Shown here: positions 25,669 through 34,655 of the stretch, piece after piece
Layout of the letters: each line of letters begins with the position of its first letter
Numbering within the stretch: position 1 is the first letter of the stretch
The notes under the pieces: model-generated
Told to the model about the DNA's origin: nothing
Seen by the model: the letters and a program-made list of their open reading frames with translations, nothing else
The model's database searches: none
NCBI GenBank assembly: GCA_937924495.1
Contig: CALDSS010000054.1
Span: 1 to 41,017, forward strand
Reading direction: 5' to 3'
Source of the DNA: an uncultured Saprospiraceae bacterium
Lineage (GTDB): Bacteria; Bacteroidota; Bacteroidia; Chitinophagales; Saprospiraceae
DNA length: 41,017 nt
Program-made: the position numbers and the translations under genes

Positions 25669-26646
25669 TTAAATTTCGCGGACAACGAGCTTATCAGCCC
25701 AATTTTTCAATCCTTCTTTTTTTTCTTCTGAAGAATTTACCTTTTCTAACTCAGCATAAGCTTTTTCAATTAATTCGTTTTGTAAGGACAACGCAGTTTT
25801 TTGAACTTCAAGTTCTTTAAAAATTTTCCTTACTGCGGCTACCTTTTCCTGTTCATTAAATGTGTTAGCGCTGTACCATTTCAGCAATTCCTTTTTTATA
25901 GCTCCCTTACTTTTTTTCAAAGCAGTTAGGAATAAATAGGTTTTTTTGTTTTGAACAATATCACCACCTACTTTTTTCCCAAATTTTTCAGGGTCTCCGA
26001 AGGTATCCAAAATGTCATCCTGAATTTGAAAGGCTATCCCCATCTGTCGAGCAAATTTTTCCATCAACTTGGCATCTCGCTGCTTTGCTCCACCCACAAT
26101 TGCCCCCAATCTGACTGCTCCTCCTAATAACGCAGCTGTTTTAAGCTCAATCATTTTCAGGTATTCTTTCAAGGAAACTTTTTCTTTGGTTTCAAAATTC
26201 ATATCCATTTGTTGGCCTTCACAAACCTCTATGGCTATTTGGTTGAAAACTGGAAAAAGCTTTTTGAAATATTTTCCTTTTTCACAGGAAAATAAATAAT
26301 CATAAGAAAGCAACAGCATAGCATCTCCAGATAGAATTGCTGTATTGGTATCATATTTTTTATGAACGGCTGGCTTGCCTCTCCTGAGAGGCGCCTCATC
26401 CATAATGTCGTCATGCATGAGGCTAAAATTGTGAAATACCTCCACTGCATGCGCCACCGGCATAGCTATTGAAAAATCATCATTAAAACAATAACAACCC
26501 CAGAGTGCTAATTGTGGACGCATTCTTTTGCCACCAATAGATAAGATATAATTAATAGGTTCATATAGGTTTTCGGGTGATTTATGAATTTGATTACCAG
26601 CAAGGTAATTCTCATACGCGTCCCTGAATTGGCTTGGAATTTGCAT
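25669..26646 (-). CDS. Short-chain polyprenyl diphosphate synthase (FPP/GGPP synthase type)
   Basis: A 325-residue all-helical isoprenoid enzyme that condenses isopentenyl diphosphate with allylic diphosphates. Motifs: GGKRMRPQL (38-46), the first Asp-rich motif HDDIMDEAPLRRG with Asp79, 80 and 83, and the second Asp-rich motif QIQDDILDTFGDPE with Asp210, 211 and 214, followed by GGDIVQNKKTYL. The first motif is DDxxD without the two-residue insertion of bacterial FPP synthases, and Phe74 is five residues before it. By published chain-length rules this leans to a C20 product, but that is inference. It supplies precursors for quinones, carotenoids or undecaprenol. It is divergent from the receiver-kinase gene at 26785. 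Confidence 0.9.
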   Translation of the reverse strand: MQIPSQFRDAYENYLAGNQIHKSPENLYEPINYILSIGGKRMRPQLALWGCYCFNDDFSIAMPVAHAVEVFHNFSLMHDDIMDEAPLRRGKPAVHKKYDTNTAILSGDAMLLLSYDYLFSCEKGKYFKKLFPVFNQIAIEVCEGQQMDMNFETKEKVSLKEYLKMIELKTAALLGGAVRLGAIVGGAKQRDAKLMEKFARQMGIAFQIQDDILDTFGDPEKFGKKVGGDIVQNKKTYLFLTALKKSKGAIKKELLKWYSANTFNEQEKVAAVRKIFKELEVQKTALSLQNELIEKAYAELEKVNSSEEKKEGLKNWADKLVVREI

Positions 26647-26784
26647 TTTCTGTATGTTATTTCTTACTAATTAAATTTAACCAGCGGCAAGGTAAATTAT
26701 TTTGAGATTTTCTCAATACCACCGCGTTTTCCCAGAAGGATATCTCAGGAACCGATCCTAGCTAATCTGCCAAATTTTGATTCG

Positions 26785-28704
26785 ATGAATACGAAGAGTA
26801 AGGTTCCAATATTACTAATTGAAGACAATCAAGCAGATGTTGATTTAATTCGGATTGCCCTGAATGACGTTGGATTTAAACATGAATTTTATCATACCGA
26901 CTCTCTTTTTGAAGGAGTAGAAATGGTAAACACGCATGATATTGAGGTTGTTTTATTAGATTTATCTCTTTCTGATAGTTCTGGATACAAAACCATTTCA
27001 AAATTCTTAGAAAAAATTTCATATCTGCCAGTCATTGTTTTGACCGGTATGAATAATGAAATAATCGGAAATCAAGCAGTGAAGGCAGGAGCCCAAGATT
27101 TTTTGGTTAAAGGTCAATTTGATTCAAAAATTTTAGGCAGAGCTATCCGATATGCCCTACAAAGATTTAAAACGCACCACAAGTTAGAACAACTGGCCAG
27201 AGACTTGGCGATTAGTGAAAACAGGTTTCTTGAGGCACAGGAACTCGCTCACTTTGGCAATTGGGAGATGGATATTGTGAGTTTTGAAATGAAATGGTCA
27301 GACGAAGTCTTTAGAATTTTTGGGTTTGACCCAGAAACAATTGCACCAACCTTATCTGATTATTTAAATTATGTACATCGAGAAGATAAAGAGGCCTTAG
27401 AGTTATTTTTTGAAAATGCAGGAAAAGATGGAGCATTGCACCAATTGGAGCATCGAATAATCGTAAATGGGAAACAAATCAAATTCGTGAATGTGCAAGC
27501 GAAAATTTACTTCGATGAGTATTTTGAAAAAGCACTTTTGGTTGGCTCCCTCCAAGATATTACTGAAAGAAAATTATCAGAGCAACTACTCTTTGAAAAA
27601 CAAATATCTAATCAAGAAGCAAAAATTCAAGAGCAGGTATTTGAAGGGATGAACTTTCAAATAAGAACACCGCTTAATTCAATCATTAATTTACTTTATC
27701 TTTTAGAAAACACCTCCACCAATGGACAACAATCTGATTTTATTGGTCAAATAAAAACATCCGTAGATGACCTTTCTATTGTCCTGAACAATATGATGAA
27801 CTTCAGTGTCCTTTCAAGAGGAAAATTGGCCTTGAAACCAGAGGTATTTAACACCTCAGAGTTTTTGGGTGGCCTCAGTAAAATGGTCTCCTTGAAAGCT
27901 GAAAATGCCAAAGTCAAATTCGACTTTTCTTTTCAGGAAGAATTGCCTAAAAAAATTATTGTAGATGGTTCGAAGATTTCTCTTGTTTTTTTCAACCTAA
28001 TTGATTTAATCATAAAATCCATTCCAGCCGAAGAAAACCTCTCAGCGCAAGTGGAGTTCAGCAATAAAAATTTGATTTTTAAAATTAATAGTGGTGGAAA
28101 CAGGATCAACTTTGAACAATCACCAGAAATAAAGGTCAGCAATATAGACCAAGCCAACCTCTCAGATGAGGAACAAAATTCACTCAACATCAACATTATC
28201 CTCAAATTAATAAAGAGTTTGGGCGGTACTTTTGAGAATTCGTCTATTGAAAACAAATCTGAAATTATATTTAAAATCCCAAGCGATGTTGTTAAGAATG
28301 ATAATTCGTTTGAAGGACAAAAACCAATTGCACCATTAAATATTTTAATGGCAGAAGACCATTTCTTAAATCAAATTTCAACCAAAAAAGTTCTTCAATC
28401 TTGGTCTGAGCATGTTTCTGTAGCGATTGCTGAAAACGGAAAAATCGCGGTTGAAAAATTAGCATCACAAAATTTTGATTTGGTACTTATGGATATTCAA
28501 ATGCCAAAAATGAATGGTATTGAAGCAACTCAAGCCATTCGAAAATTTTCGCAAATACCAATAATTGCCCTAACTGCAAACGCATCGAAGCAAGAAGCTG
28601 ACAAATGCTTAAAAGAAGGAATGAACGGCTATCTCTCCAAGCCATTCAAACCAGAAGATCTTTATCAAAAAATCATGGAAAGCCTTACTAAAGTGAAGGT
28701 CTGA
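26785..28704 (+). CDS. Receiver-PAS-pseudo-histidine kinase-receiver protein
   Basis: A 639-residue cytoplasmic protein with no membrane helix. Receiver 1 (8-125) keeps E13/D14, phospho-acceptor D59, T87 and K109. A PAS domain with PAC tail follows (about 145-265, FGNWEMD ... LQDITERK). The HisKA-like helix pair reads MNFQIRTPLNSI, where the canonical phospho-accepting His is Phe291. The HATPase-like domain (about 395-500) keeps the fold but not the boxes: second N-box Asn is Leu408, the D-x-G-x-G box is N-S-G-G-N (435-439), and the G-x-G-L-G positions are Gln464, Ser466 and Asn468. Receiver 2 (517-635) is intact (E524/D525, D570, T597, K619). It probably works as a phospho-regulated scaffold or phosphate sink rather than a kinase. 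The divergent prenyl synthase is 138 bp away; no partner kinase is adjacent. Confidence 0.9.
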   Translation: MNTKSKVPILLIEDNQADVDLIRIALNDVGFKHEFYHTDSLFEGVEMVNTHDIEVVLLDLSLSDSSGYKTISKFLEKISYLPVIVLTGMNNEIIGNQAVKAGAQDFLVKGQFDSKILGRAIRYALQRFKTHHKLEQLARDLAISENRFLEAQELAHFGNWEMDIVSFEMKWSDEVFRIFGFDPETIAPTLSDYLNYVHREDKEALELFFENAGKDGALHQLEHRIIVNGKQIKFVNVQAKIYFDEYFEKALLVGSLQDITERKLSEQLLFEKQISNQEAKIQEQVFEGMNFQIRTPLNSIINLLYLLENTSTNGQQSDFIGQIKTSVDDLSIVLNNMMNFSVLSRGKLALKPEVFNTSEFLGGLSKMVSLKAENAKVKFDFSFQEELPKKIIVDGSKISLVFFNLIDLIIKSIPAEENLSAQVEFSNKNLIFKINSGGNRINFEQSPEIKVSNIDQANLSDEEQNSLNINIILKLIKSLGGTFENSSIENKSEIIFKIPSDVVKNDNSFEGQKPIAPLNILMAEDHFLNQISTKKVLQSWSEHVSVAIAENGKIAVEKLASQNFDLVLMDIQMPKMNGIEATQAIRKFSQIPIIALTANASKQEADKCLKEGMNGYLSKPFKPEDLYQKIMESLTKVKV

Positions 28705-29148
28705 AAATATTCAAAACACCTCTTACCTATTCATAACCAAATAGTTAGGCAATGATTCCAAATAAATTTTCGTTAGAAAACTGGGGTAGATAATTTTTTT
28801 ATAGTTCTTTTGTGGTGAGAAAAAGAACAATTACTACAAACATACTACTATCTAATTCCCTTTTTTAGTGTACTAATGAGAATAATAATAGCCCTTCTTT
28901 TTGATATTTGAGTTTATTCTGAAATAATTTGTATGCAAAGCAGTCTTTTCTTTTTCCGCTACTTTTCGTTAAAAGTTTGAACCGCACTTAAGGCTATGCT
29001 TCAGTTTTTCACCCCAATTTTAGAAAAAACAAGCGCTTATTACGCTACAATTCATTTCAGATTAAACTCTATTCAACTAACAATATTCCTGATTTTGCGT
29101 CTAACTTATCAAAGGTTAGATATGTATTATTCGCTTAAAGCAAATATT
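28705..29148. other. Long leader/intergenic region before the SPOR-domain gene
   Basis: This AT-rich 444-bp gap separates two co-directional genes. The frame of the downstream gene is open back to 28996, but those 51 codons would precede the signal peptide and are not credible as protein. No terminator hairpin follows the kinase-like gene. I see no TAnnTTTG promoter with good spacing, although TAATTTG at about 28924-28930 is close. The region may hold a long 5' leader. Confidence 0.4.
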
Positions 29149-31956
29149 ATGAATCCCAAATTTGTAATTACGATTTTGTTTTTGATATTCTCAACTGCTC
29201 TTTTTTCGCAAACCGCTTTAGAAAAAGCAGATAAAGAATACGAACTTTTTGCTTTTTCCAAAGCAGTCAAATCCTATTTAGAGGGGATTAAATCTGAAAA
29301 TCACGACGGAAAAGCATTGGCGCAATTGGCAGATTGCTATCGCAATTTGAATGATTTTGAGAATGCCGCAGTTTGGTACAGTAAGGCAGTGCAGAAGCAA
29401 AACGTACCGGATGAGCAGATTTTGAATTATGGAAAAACATTAATGGCACTCAAAAAATATGACGAAGCCTCACAATGGTTTAGTGTTTATATTGGCACTG
29501 ATCGGTCTGTTGCTGAGCGTTATATTAAGAATTGCAGTTTCGCAAAAAAACACATTCAAAAACTTTCCTCTTATGCAGTAAATTCCTTTTACCAAAATTC
29601 AAAAGGATCTGATTTTGGTCCAGTATTGTATAACGACAATCAGTTGTTCTTCTCCTCATCCAGAGGTTCTGTTGGTTCAAATTGGGATGGCGGAACTCCA
29701 AATATGGTATATACCGCAAAGATTAATGCCGAAGGGCAATCGAATTCTGTCTCTCCTTTACATTCAAAATTAACGAAAGCTATCAATGAAGGACCTATTT
29801 CTTTCTCATCTTCAAGAAGCATGGTAGCTTTTACTAAAAATAATTTTGAACCAGGAAAACGTCAAATTCCAGGTAGCGGTCAATCTTTAAATATCTTCAT
29901 TGCTGAAACGGATTCAAAAAAGGATTGGAATAAATCAAAAGCATTCGTAAGAAATAAAGCTGATTACAATACGGGTTATCCTTCATTTTCCCCAGATGGC
30001 AAAACGCTATATTTTGCATCTGATAGACCTGGTGGCTTTGGTGGATTTGACATTTATTCCGTAAAACGCTTGGGACGCTCTTGGTCTCAACCAGAAAATT
30101 TAGGTCCAAAAATCAATTCCCCCGGAAATGAAATCTCTCCATTTTTTAACGGAAAAGACTTGATTTTTGCTTCTGATTGGCACCCAGGTTTTGGTGGATT
30201 TGATATTTTTCGTGCCGAAATGGTTGGGAGGCAGTGGGATAAAATTTTTCACTTAGGTACAAATATCAATACTCCTTATGATGATTATGGATTCGTTTTT
30301 TCTAACAAGAAAAACCTCGGATATTTTGTATCCAATCGACCTGGAGGAAAAGGAGCAGAGGATATCTATGTTACCAGTCAATTAGGAACTCGTATTTCGC
30401 TTGTCGTTTCGAGCGAGTCAACTTCTCAGCCGTTATCAGGTGTTTTGGTAGATGCCACTAAGTGTATCGGACAAACTTTAACTTCAAATGATTTGGGCCA
30501 AGTAAATTTTGAAATGCTCGGAAACAGCGAATGTTTAGTCACCTTTAGAAAAGAAGGATTCCTAAGTGAAACCTTAGATGTGGGTGTTCTCTCAGGAAAA
30601 CGCGAATTTAAAATTGCTTTAAAAGAAGCGGGTGATATTTATATGGGGGTGCTATACAATGCTAATAGTAGCAAACCTATCCGTAATGCAAAAATTAAGG
30701 TGACTAACCAAAGATCTGGTAAAACGGAAAATATAAAGACAGATATTGCTGGAAATTATGCAGTAGCGCTTTCAGCACAAACTTCTTACTTGTTTAGATA
30801 TTCAAAGGCTGGTTATATTAACGTAAATCAAATGGTAAAGACTGGTGATGGAGAACAGAAAGATATCATCAAACCAGTTGCGATGACTCCTACAGGTTTA
30901 GATACACCTCCAATTGCCAGCAGCTCATCTACGAAAAGAACTCCTCCTTCTCCAACATCATCTACTGCTTCTTCCTCTGTTAGCAGCACTTCAAGACCTA
31001 GTACTAAAGCACCTTCTACTTCTGCTGGGAGTACCAATAGTTCTGGAACTGTTGCAAATTCGTCTTCGACTACAGGTAGCACAACATCAACTACCCCTCC
31101 TGTCACAAGAAGTACAACCTCTGGTGCTGTAATTACGCCTCCTTCTTCCTCAGGCTCGGTTGTCACTACACCCTCCTCAAATACGACGTCTGTTCCATTC
31201 GAGGCAGATGTTATTGAAATTGAGACAGGTTCCTCTTCTACTGCAACCACTGCTGACACAAAAACGCCACCATCCACTACTATTCCTCCTTTTTCTGCAA
31301 GCGACGGTGGGGTTGTTAGTACTACTGAAACGACAGGTACAGGGACGAAGAATATTGAAAATGACGAAAGAAGTGTTTCAAATGTTGTCAATGAAGCAGA
31401 AGAGGGATTCTCAATTCAGATTATGTCTCTTAGTAAAAATTCTACCGTAGTAGTAGGAGAATTTAAAGAAAAGCTGAAAGATTATGGTGAAATATTCTAC
31501 GTAGAAGAAAATGGTTACAAGAAAATCCGAGTTGGATCATTCAAATCTAAAAAAGCTGCCGCCAAAGCAAGCAAAAAAATAAGAAGAAAAGGATTTAAAG
31601 AAGCGTTCGTCGTTTCACGTTATGTCGAAAAAGAAGAAGTGACTACCGAAACAGGCACCGCAAGTACTTCCACATCAACTCCCAACAGTACAGCTGTTCC
31701 TTCAGAATTTAATTATGAAAGCCAGTATAATGTTCGTTTGGCGGCTTATAAAGATATTAAGTGGTTTGATAGTTCAATTGTAGAAAGAATTGGAAAGATA
31801 AATCAATTGAGTAATGGTGAATTTACGATTATGTACATTTCTGGATTTCAAAGTTTAGAAGAAGCCAAATTGGGTCAAGAAAAAGCTAAAGCTTCTGGCT
31901 TTAACGGAGCTTATATTTTTGAATATCTTGGCGGAGCAATGAAAAGAGTAAATTAA
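29149..31956 (+). CDS. PorE-like TPR/PD40/carboxypeptidase-regulatory protein with two SPOR-like modules
   Basis: A 935-residue envelope protein starting MNPKFVITILFLIF, signal peptide 1-21 (LFSQ). Order: TPR helices (22-135, YELFAFSKAVKSY, LADCYRNLNDFENAAVWYSKA); PD40/WD40-like propeller (150-410, YPSFSPDGKTLYFASDRPGGFGGFDIY and relatives); two carboxypeptidase-regulatory-like beta-sandwiches (415-495 and 497-575); a Ser/Thr/Pro-rich linker (580-750); SPOR-like module 1 (753-826, GFSIQIMSLS ... KKIRVGSFKSKKAA); a second Thr-rich linker; SPOR-like module 2 (857-930, YNVRLAAYKD ... ISGFQSLEEAK). PorE of the type IX secretion system has TPR, WD40, CRD and then an OmpA peptidoglycan-binding domain. 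Here SPOR, which binds denuded glycan strands, takes that place. It is probably a periplasmic structural link between peptidoglycan and an outer-membrane complex. Confidence 0.88.
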   Translation: MNPKFVITILFLIFSTALFSQTALEKADKEYELFAFSKAVKSYLEGIKSENHDGKALAQLADCYRNLNDFENAAVWYSKAVQKQNVPDEQILNYGKTLMALKKYDEASQWFSVYIGTDRSVAERYIKNCSFAKKHIQKLSSYAVNSFYQNSKGSDFGPVLYNDNQLFFSSSRGSVGSNWDGGTPNMVYTAKINAEGQSNSVSPLHSKLTKAINEGPISFSSSRSMVAFTKNNFEPGKRQIPGSGQSLNIFIAETDSKKDWNKSKAFVRNKADYNTGYPSFSPDGKTLYFASDRPGGFGGFDIYSVKRLGRSWSQPENLGPKINSPGNEISPFFNGKDLIFASDWHPGFGGFDIFRAEMVGRQWDKIFHLGTNINTPYDDYGFVFSNKKNLGYFVSNRPGGKGAEDIYVTSQLGTRISLVVSSESTSQPLSGVLVDATKCIGQTLTSNDLGQVNFEMLGNSECLVTFRKEGFLSETLDVGVLSGKREFKIALKEAGDIYMGVLYNANSSKPIRNAKIKVTNQRSGKTENIKTDIAGNYAVALSAQTSYLFRYSKAGYINVNQMVKTGDGEQKDIIKPVAMTPTGLDTPPIASSSSTKRTPPSPTSSTASSSVSSTSRPSTKAPSTSAGSTNSSGTVANSSSTTGSTTSTTPPVTRSTTSGAVITPPSSSGSVVTTPSSNTTSVPFEADVIEIETGSSSTATTADTKTPPSTTIPPFSASDGGVVSTTETTGTGTKNIENDERSVSNVVNEAEEGFSIQIMSLSKNSTVVVGEFKEKLKDYGEIFYVEENGYKKIRVGSFKSKKAAAKASKKIRRKGFKEAFVVSRYVEKEEVTTETGTASTSTSTPNSTAVPSEFNYESQYNVRLAAYKDIKWFDSSIVERIGKINQLSNGEFTIMYISGFQSLEEAKLGQEKAKASGFNGAYIFEYLGGAMKRVN

Positions 31957-31978
31957 ATACATTATAAAAACAACTTCT

Positions 31979-32023
31979 AAAAAAATAGCCCAGTGAAAAA
32001 CTCACTGGGCTATTTTTTTTTTT
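31979..32023. terminator. Strong terminator overlapping the convergent gene's stop codon
   Basis: The perfect 16-bp stem (31981-31996 with 32002-32017, arm AAAAATAGCCCAGTGA, loop AAAAC) is followed by a long T run to 32023. The stem is A-rich on the 5' side, so it can also terminate the minus strand. The T run reaches into the TAA stop codon (32022-32024) of the TamL-like gene. Confidence 0.93.
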
Positions 32024-34493
32024 AAAATGGGTAATTCATCCCAAGGTTGTAGTTTATGTCTTGTATTCTCAAATGACTCCAAGTTGGATACGCAAGATAG
32101 GTGGCACTTCCATTAGGTAAAATAGTCTTGTAGGGGTTTTTGACTCGATAACCTAAATCCAATCTCAATAAAAAATAATCAAAGTCGTATCGTATTCCTA
32201 AACCCGTCCCTATCGCCATTTCTTTGAAAAGATTATCTCCTATTTCGCTACCATCCGCAGCGATACGGGGTCGCCATTGGAGCACACTGCCAGGGCGTTG
32301 GTTCTGCTGGTCAGTATCTAAGGTCCAAACATTCCCGATATCCAAAAAGAAAGCACCTTCGATTCTACCCCAAAAAGTGGTCAAATACTGTCGAATCTCC
32401 CCATTTATCTCAAATTTAAAATCTCCAGTTTGGTAAAAAAGTAATCTGTTGTTTGTATTGTTGGTAAAAGGGTCGAAAAACGAACCGGGTCCTAAACCTC
32501 TTGCACCCCATGCACGAATTGATTGAGGACCACCGACATAAAATTGCTTTACATAAGGTACTTCATCAGAATACCCATAGGGAGTCGCAATTCCGATATT
32601 TATCCTTGCCGCAATTGCAGTCTTTCGATTGAACTTTCGAGTATATCTTGCATCCATTTCAAACTTGGCATATTGAGAAAACTCAAACCCATTACCGAGC
32701 CGAATTGTGTCTTTGTTATTTGCTAATGCATTATAGATTTTGTTTCCAGTATATACCTCCGCTCCTGATATGTCTGTGTAAAATTGAAAGAAATAACTTT
32801 CACCAAAAACATTAGGTGTTTTATTATAAATGTAATTGAAGTCTCGTAATATAAAGCCAGTAAATAATTGGTCGCCAAAGCTATTGCTTAAGAAAGGATT
32901 TTCATTTAAAATGTCCTGAAACGCGACACCGATATTTATGGGACGCAAAATATCTATTCCAAGATTGTTAAAAATAAACCTATTTCTACGGTCGCGATAA
33001 TCAAATCCCCAGCCAGCATTAAAAAGATGGTAAGTGTAGAAACGACTGATAGACAGATAGTTATAACTTAAATTTAAACGTGTTGTAGCTCTATCTTTTA
33101 AAGATTCAATTCTTTCATCTCCAATAATATTTAATTTATTGAGGCCGCTATACAGCCCCAAGTAATCCGTAAAACGAGGAATATCTAAGCTATTTTGCAA
33201 TTTCAAATCAAGCACATTCAAACTAAAATTATCATCAATATCAAACTCAAAACCTGCAAAAGCATTCGTTGAAAACTGCTCAGCTCCTTTAAATAAATTT
33301 TTATTGCCAAGGAAAATATTACCCGAAATCCCTAAAAGATTAAGCAAACTACCGGTATAATTTCTTTCAGTAAAATTAGGTTCTAAATCGTATCCAATTT
33401 CCCATTTCTTTCTGGGAGTAATTTGAATAAAGAAGTTGATTTTCTGAGGCTCATTTGGATCAATTTGCTGCCTAATATTTACGAATCTAAAAATTCCTAA
33501 ATCGGAGAGTTTTCGATTGGTTCTATTCAATTTCCTTTGGTTGAATAATTCCCCACTTCTAATAAAAATATTTTCTGATAATCGCTTAGGCTTAATCCAA
33601 AATTCGGTTCCCTTTTCTTTCAAAAAATGAAGACCGTCAATTAAAACATCATCAACCAAGCTATCACTTAAAATAGGATTGTAATTTGGGTAAACATATA
33701 TTTGCCCAACCTGAAAAGTTTTGTGCTCATTGGTTTTTGCAGGAGAAACAACCTTAAGAATAATCTTTGTTTTGAAATTAGAGGTATCCCCTTCTAAGCG
33801 AGAAACAAAGTTTGGGGTGAAAGAAGCATATCCTCTATTTCTTAAAGTGGTAGTGATTCTATTTACCTCTTGATCATAGAGAATCCCATCCACTTGAGAA
33901 TTCTTTCTGAGGAAGGTTTTTCTCTTGGTTTCTTCTAAAATTTCTTGAATATCTGGGTCATCACTTTTAAAAATAACTGTATCAATAGTATAAAGCCGCT
34001 TTGAATTTACGATATAAGTAACCTCTATTTTTTTTGATATCACCTTTCCTTTCGATCTTTTTTTAGGTGGATTGTAAGTTTCAGTTGTAACTACTGCATC
34101 AATGTAACCACGATGATGCATGTAGTTTTCCATCTGCTTTTGAGTTGCAAGCATCAGTTTTTCGTCAAAAATGGTCGGTTTTTCGGCAATTCTACGAGTG
34201 GCAAGATCTCTAAGCGCTCTTTCCATAGAAGTCTCTTTTGAGGTGTCTGCCTCAGTAGCCTTAAGCCTTTGATACAAACGAGCTGGGTATTTATACAGCC
34301 AAACATTGGGAACTTGGCGATATAACGTCTCCAATTCATCCTTTAAATTGCTACTATTTCTAACCTTGTAATTTTTATCAAAAACAATTGTGTTTTTGGT
34401 CAACAACAATTCCTCTTCACCTAAGTGCTTGGTAATACTGCAACTGCCAAAAAAAACCACCATCGAAAAGAAAAGCCATATACTACCTCTCAT
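32022..34493 (-). CDS. TamL-like Omp85 outer-membrane protein, putative lipoprotein
   Basis: From the ATG at 34493 (MRGSIWLFF) the protein has 823 residues. An ATG six codons upstream is less likely because it delays the signal peptide. A lipobox-like FFGSC puts Cys18 at the mature N-terminus, as in TamL, the lipid-anchored TamA relative of Bacteroidota. Residues about 20-400 contain POTRA-like modules (ENYMHHRGYIDAVV, NRITTTLRNRGYASF, SDLGIFRFVNI). The C-terminal 420 residues form the Omp85 beta-barrel, with the conserved loop motif SIRAWGARGLGPGS (the R-G of the family's V-R-G motif) and a final aromatic residue. The family inserts or exports proteins at the outer membrane with TamB. No tamB gene is adjacent. 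Confidence 0.87.
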   Translation of the reverse strand: MRGSIWLFFSMVVFFGSCSITKHLGEEELLLTKNTIVFDKNYKVRNSSNLKDELETLYRQVPNVWLYKYPARLYQRLKATEADTSKETSMERALRDLATRRIAEKPTIFDEKLMLATQKQMENYMHHRGYIDAVVTTETYNPPKKRSKGKVISKKIEVTYIVNSKRLYTIDTVIFKSDDPDIQEILEETKRKTFLRKNSQVDGILYDQEVNRITTTLRNRGYASFTPNFVSRLEGDTSNFKTKIILKVVSPAKTNEHKTFQVGQIYVYPNYNPILSDSLVDDVLIDGLHFLKEKGTEFWIKPKRLSENIFIRSGELFNQRKLNRTNRKLSDLGIFRFVNIRQQIDPNEPQKINFFIQITPRKKWEIGYDLEPNFTERNYTGSLLNLLGISGNIFLGNKNLFKGAEQFSTNAFAGFEFDIDDNFSLNVLDLKLQNSLDIPRFTDYLGLYSGLNKLNIIGDERIESLKDRATTRLNLSYNYLSISRFYTYHLFNAGWGFDYRDRRNRFIFNNLGIDILRPINIGVAFQDILNENPFLSNSFGDQLFTGFILRDFNYIYNKTPNVFGESYFFQFYTDISGAEVYTGNKIYNALANNKDTIRLGNGFEFSQYAKFEMDARYTRKFNRKTAIAARINIGIATPYGYSDEVPYVKQFYVGGPQSIRAWGARGLGPGSFFDPFTNNTNNRLLFYQTGDFKFEINGEIRQYLTTFWGRIEGAFFLDIGNVWTLDTDQQNQRPGSVLQWRPRIAADGSEIGDNLFKEMAIGTGLGIRYDFDYFLLRLDLGYRVKNPYKTILPNGSATYLAYPTWSHLRIQDINYNLGMNYPF

Positions 34494-34655
34494 ATAAAAG
34501 AAGATTGTCACACATTTGAACGCGAAAACCGAATCGGTCGGTAAAATATCAACACTTTTTAGAAAAAAATAAGAACTTCGGGAAAGTTGGGAAACTTTAC
34601 TTGAATTTCGACATTAATAAATACAATTTGTGTTTTCTAATTTAGTTAACTATTT

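Noticed and set aside
25584-25685. Upstream start for the DUF4412-like gene
   Set aside because: It overlaps the prenyl synthase gene and puts 34 residues before a clean signal peptide.
28996-29148. 51-codon N-terminal extension of the SPOR-domain protein
   Set aside because: The extension lacks family-like sequence and would place the signal peptide internally; the ATG at 29149 gives a proper exported protein.
30828-31391. 187-codon open frame antisense to the SPOR-domain gene
   Set aside because: It mirrors the low-complexity Ser/Thr/Pro linker, whose codons give few stops on the opposite strand; the product is Val/Glu-rich without a recognisable fold.
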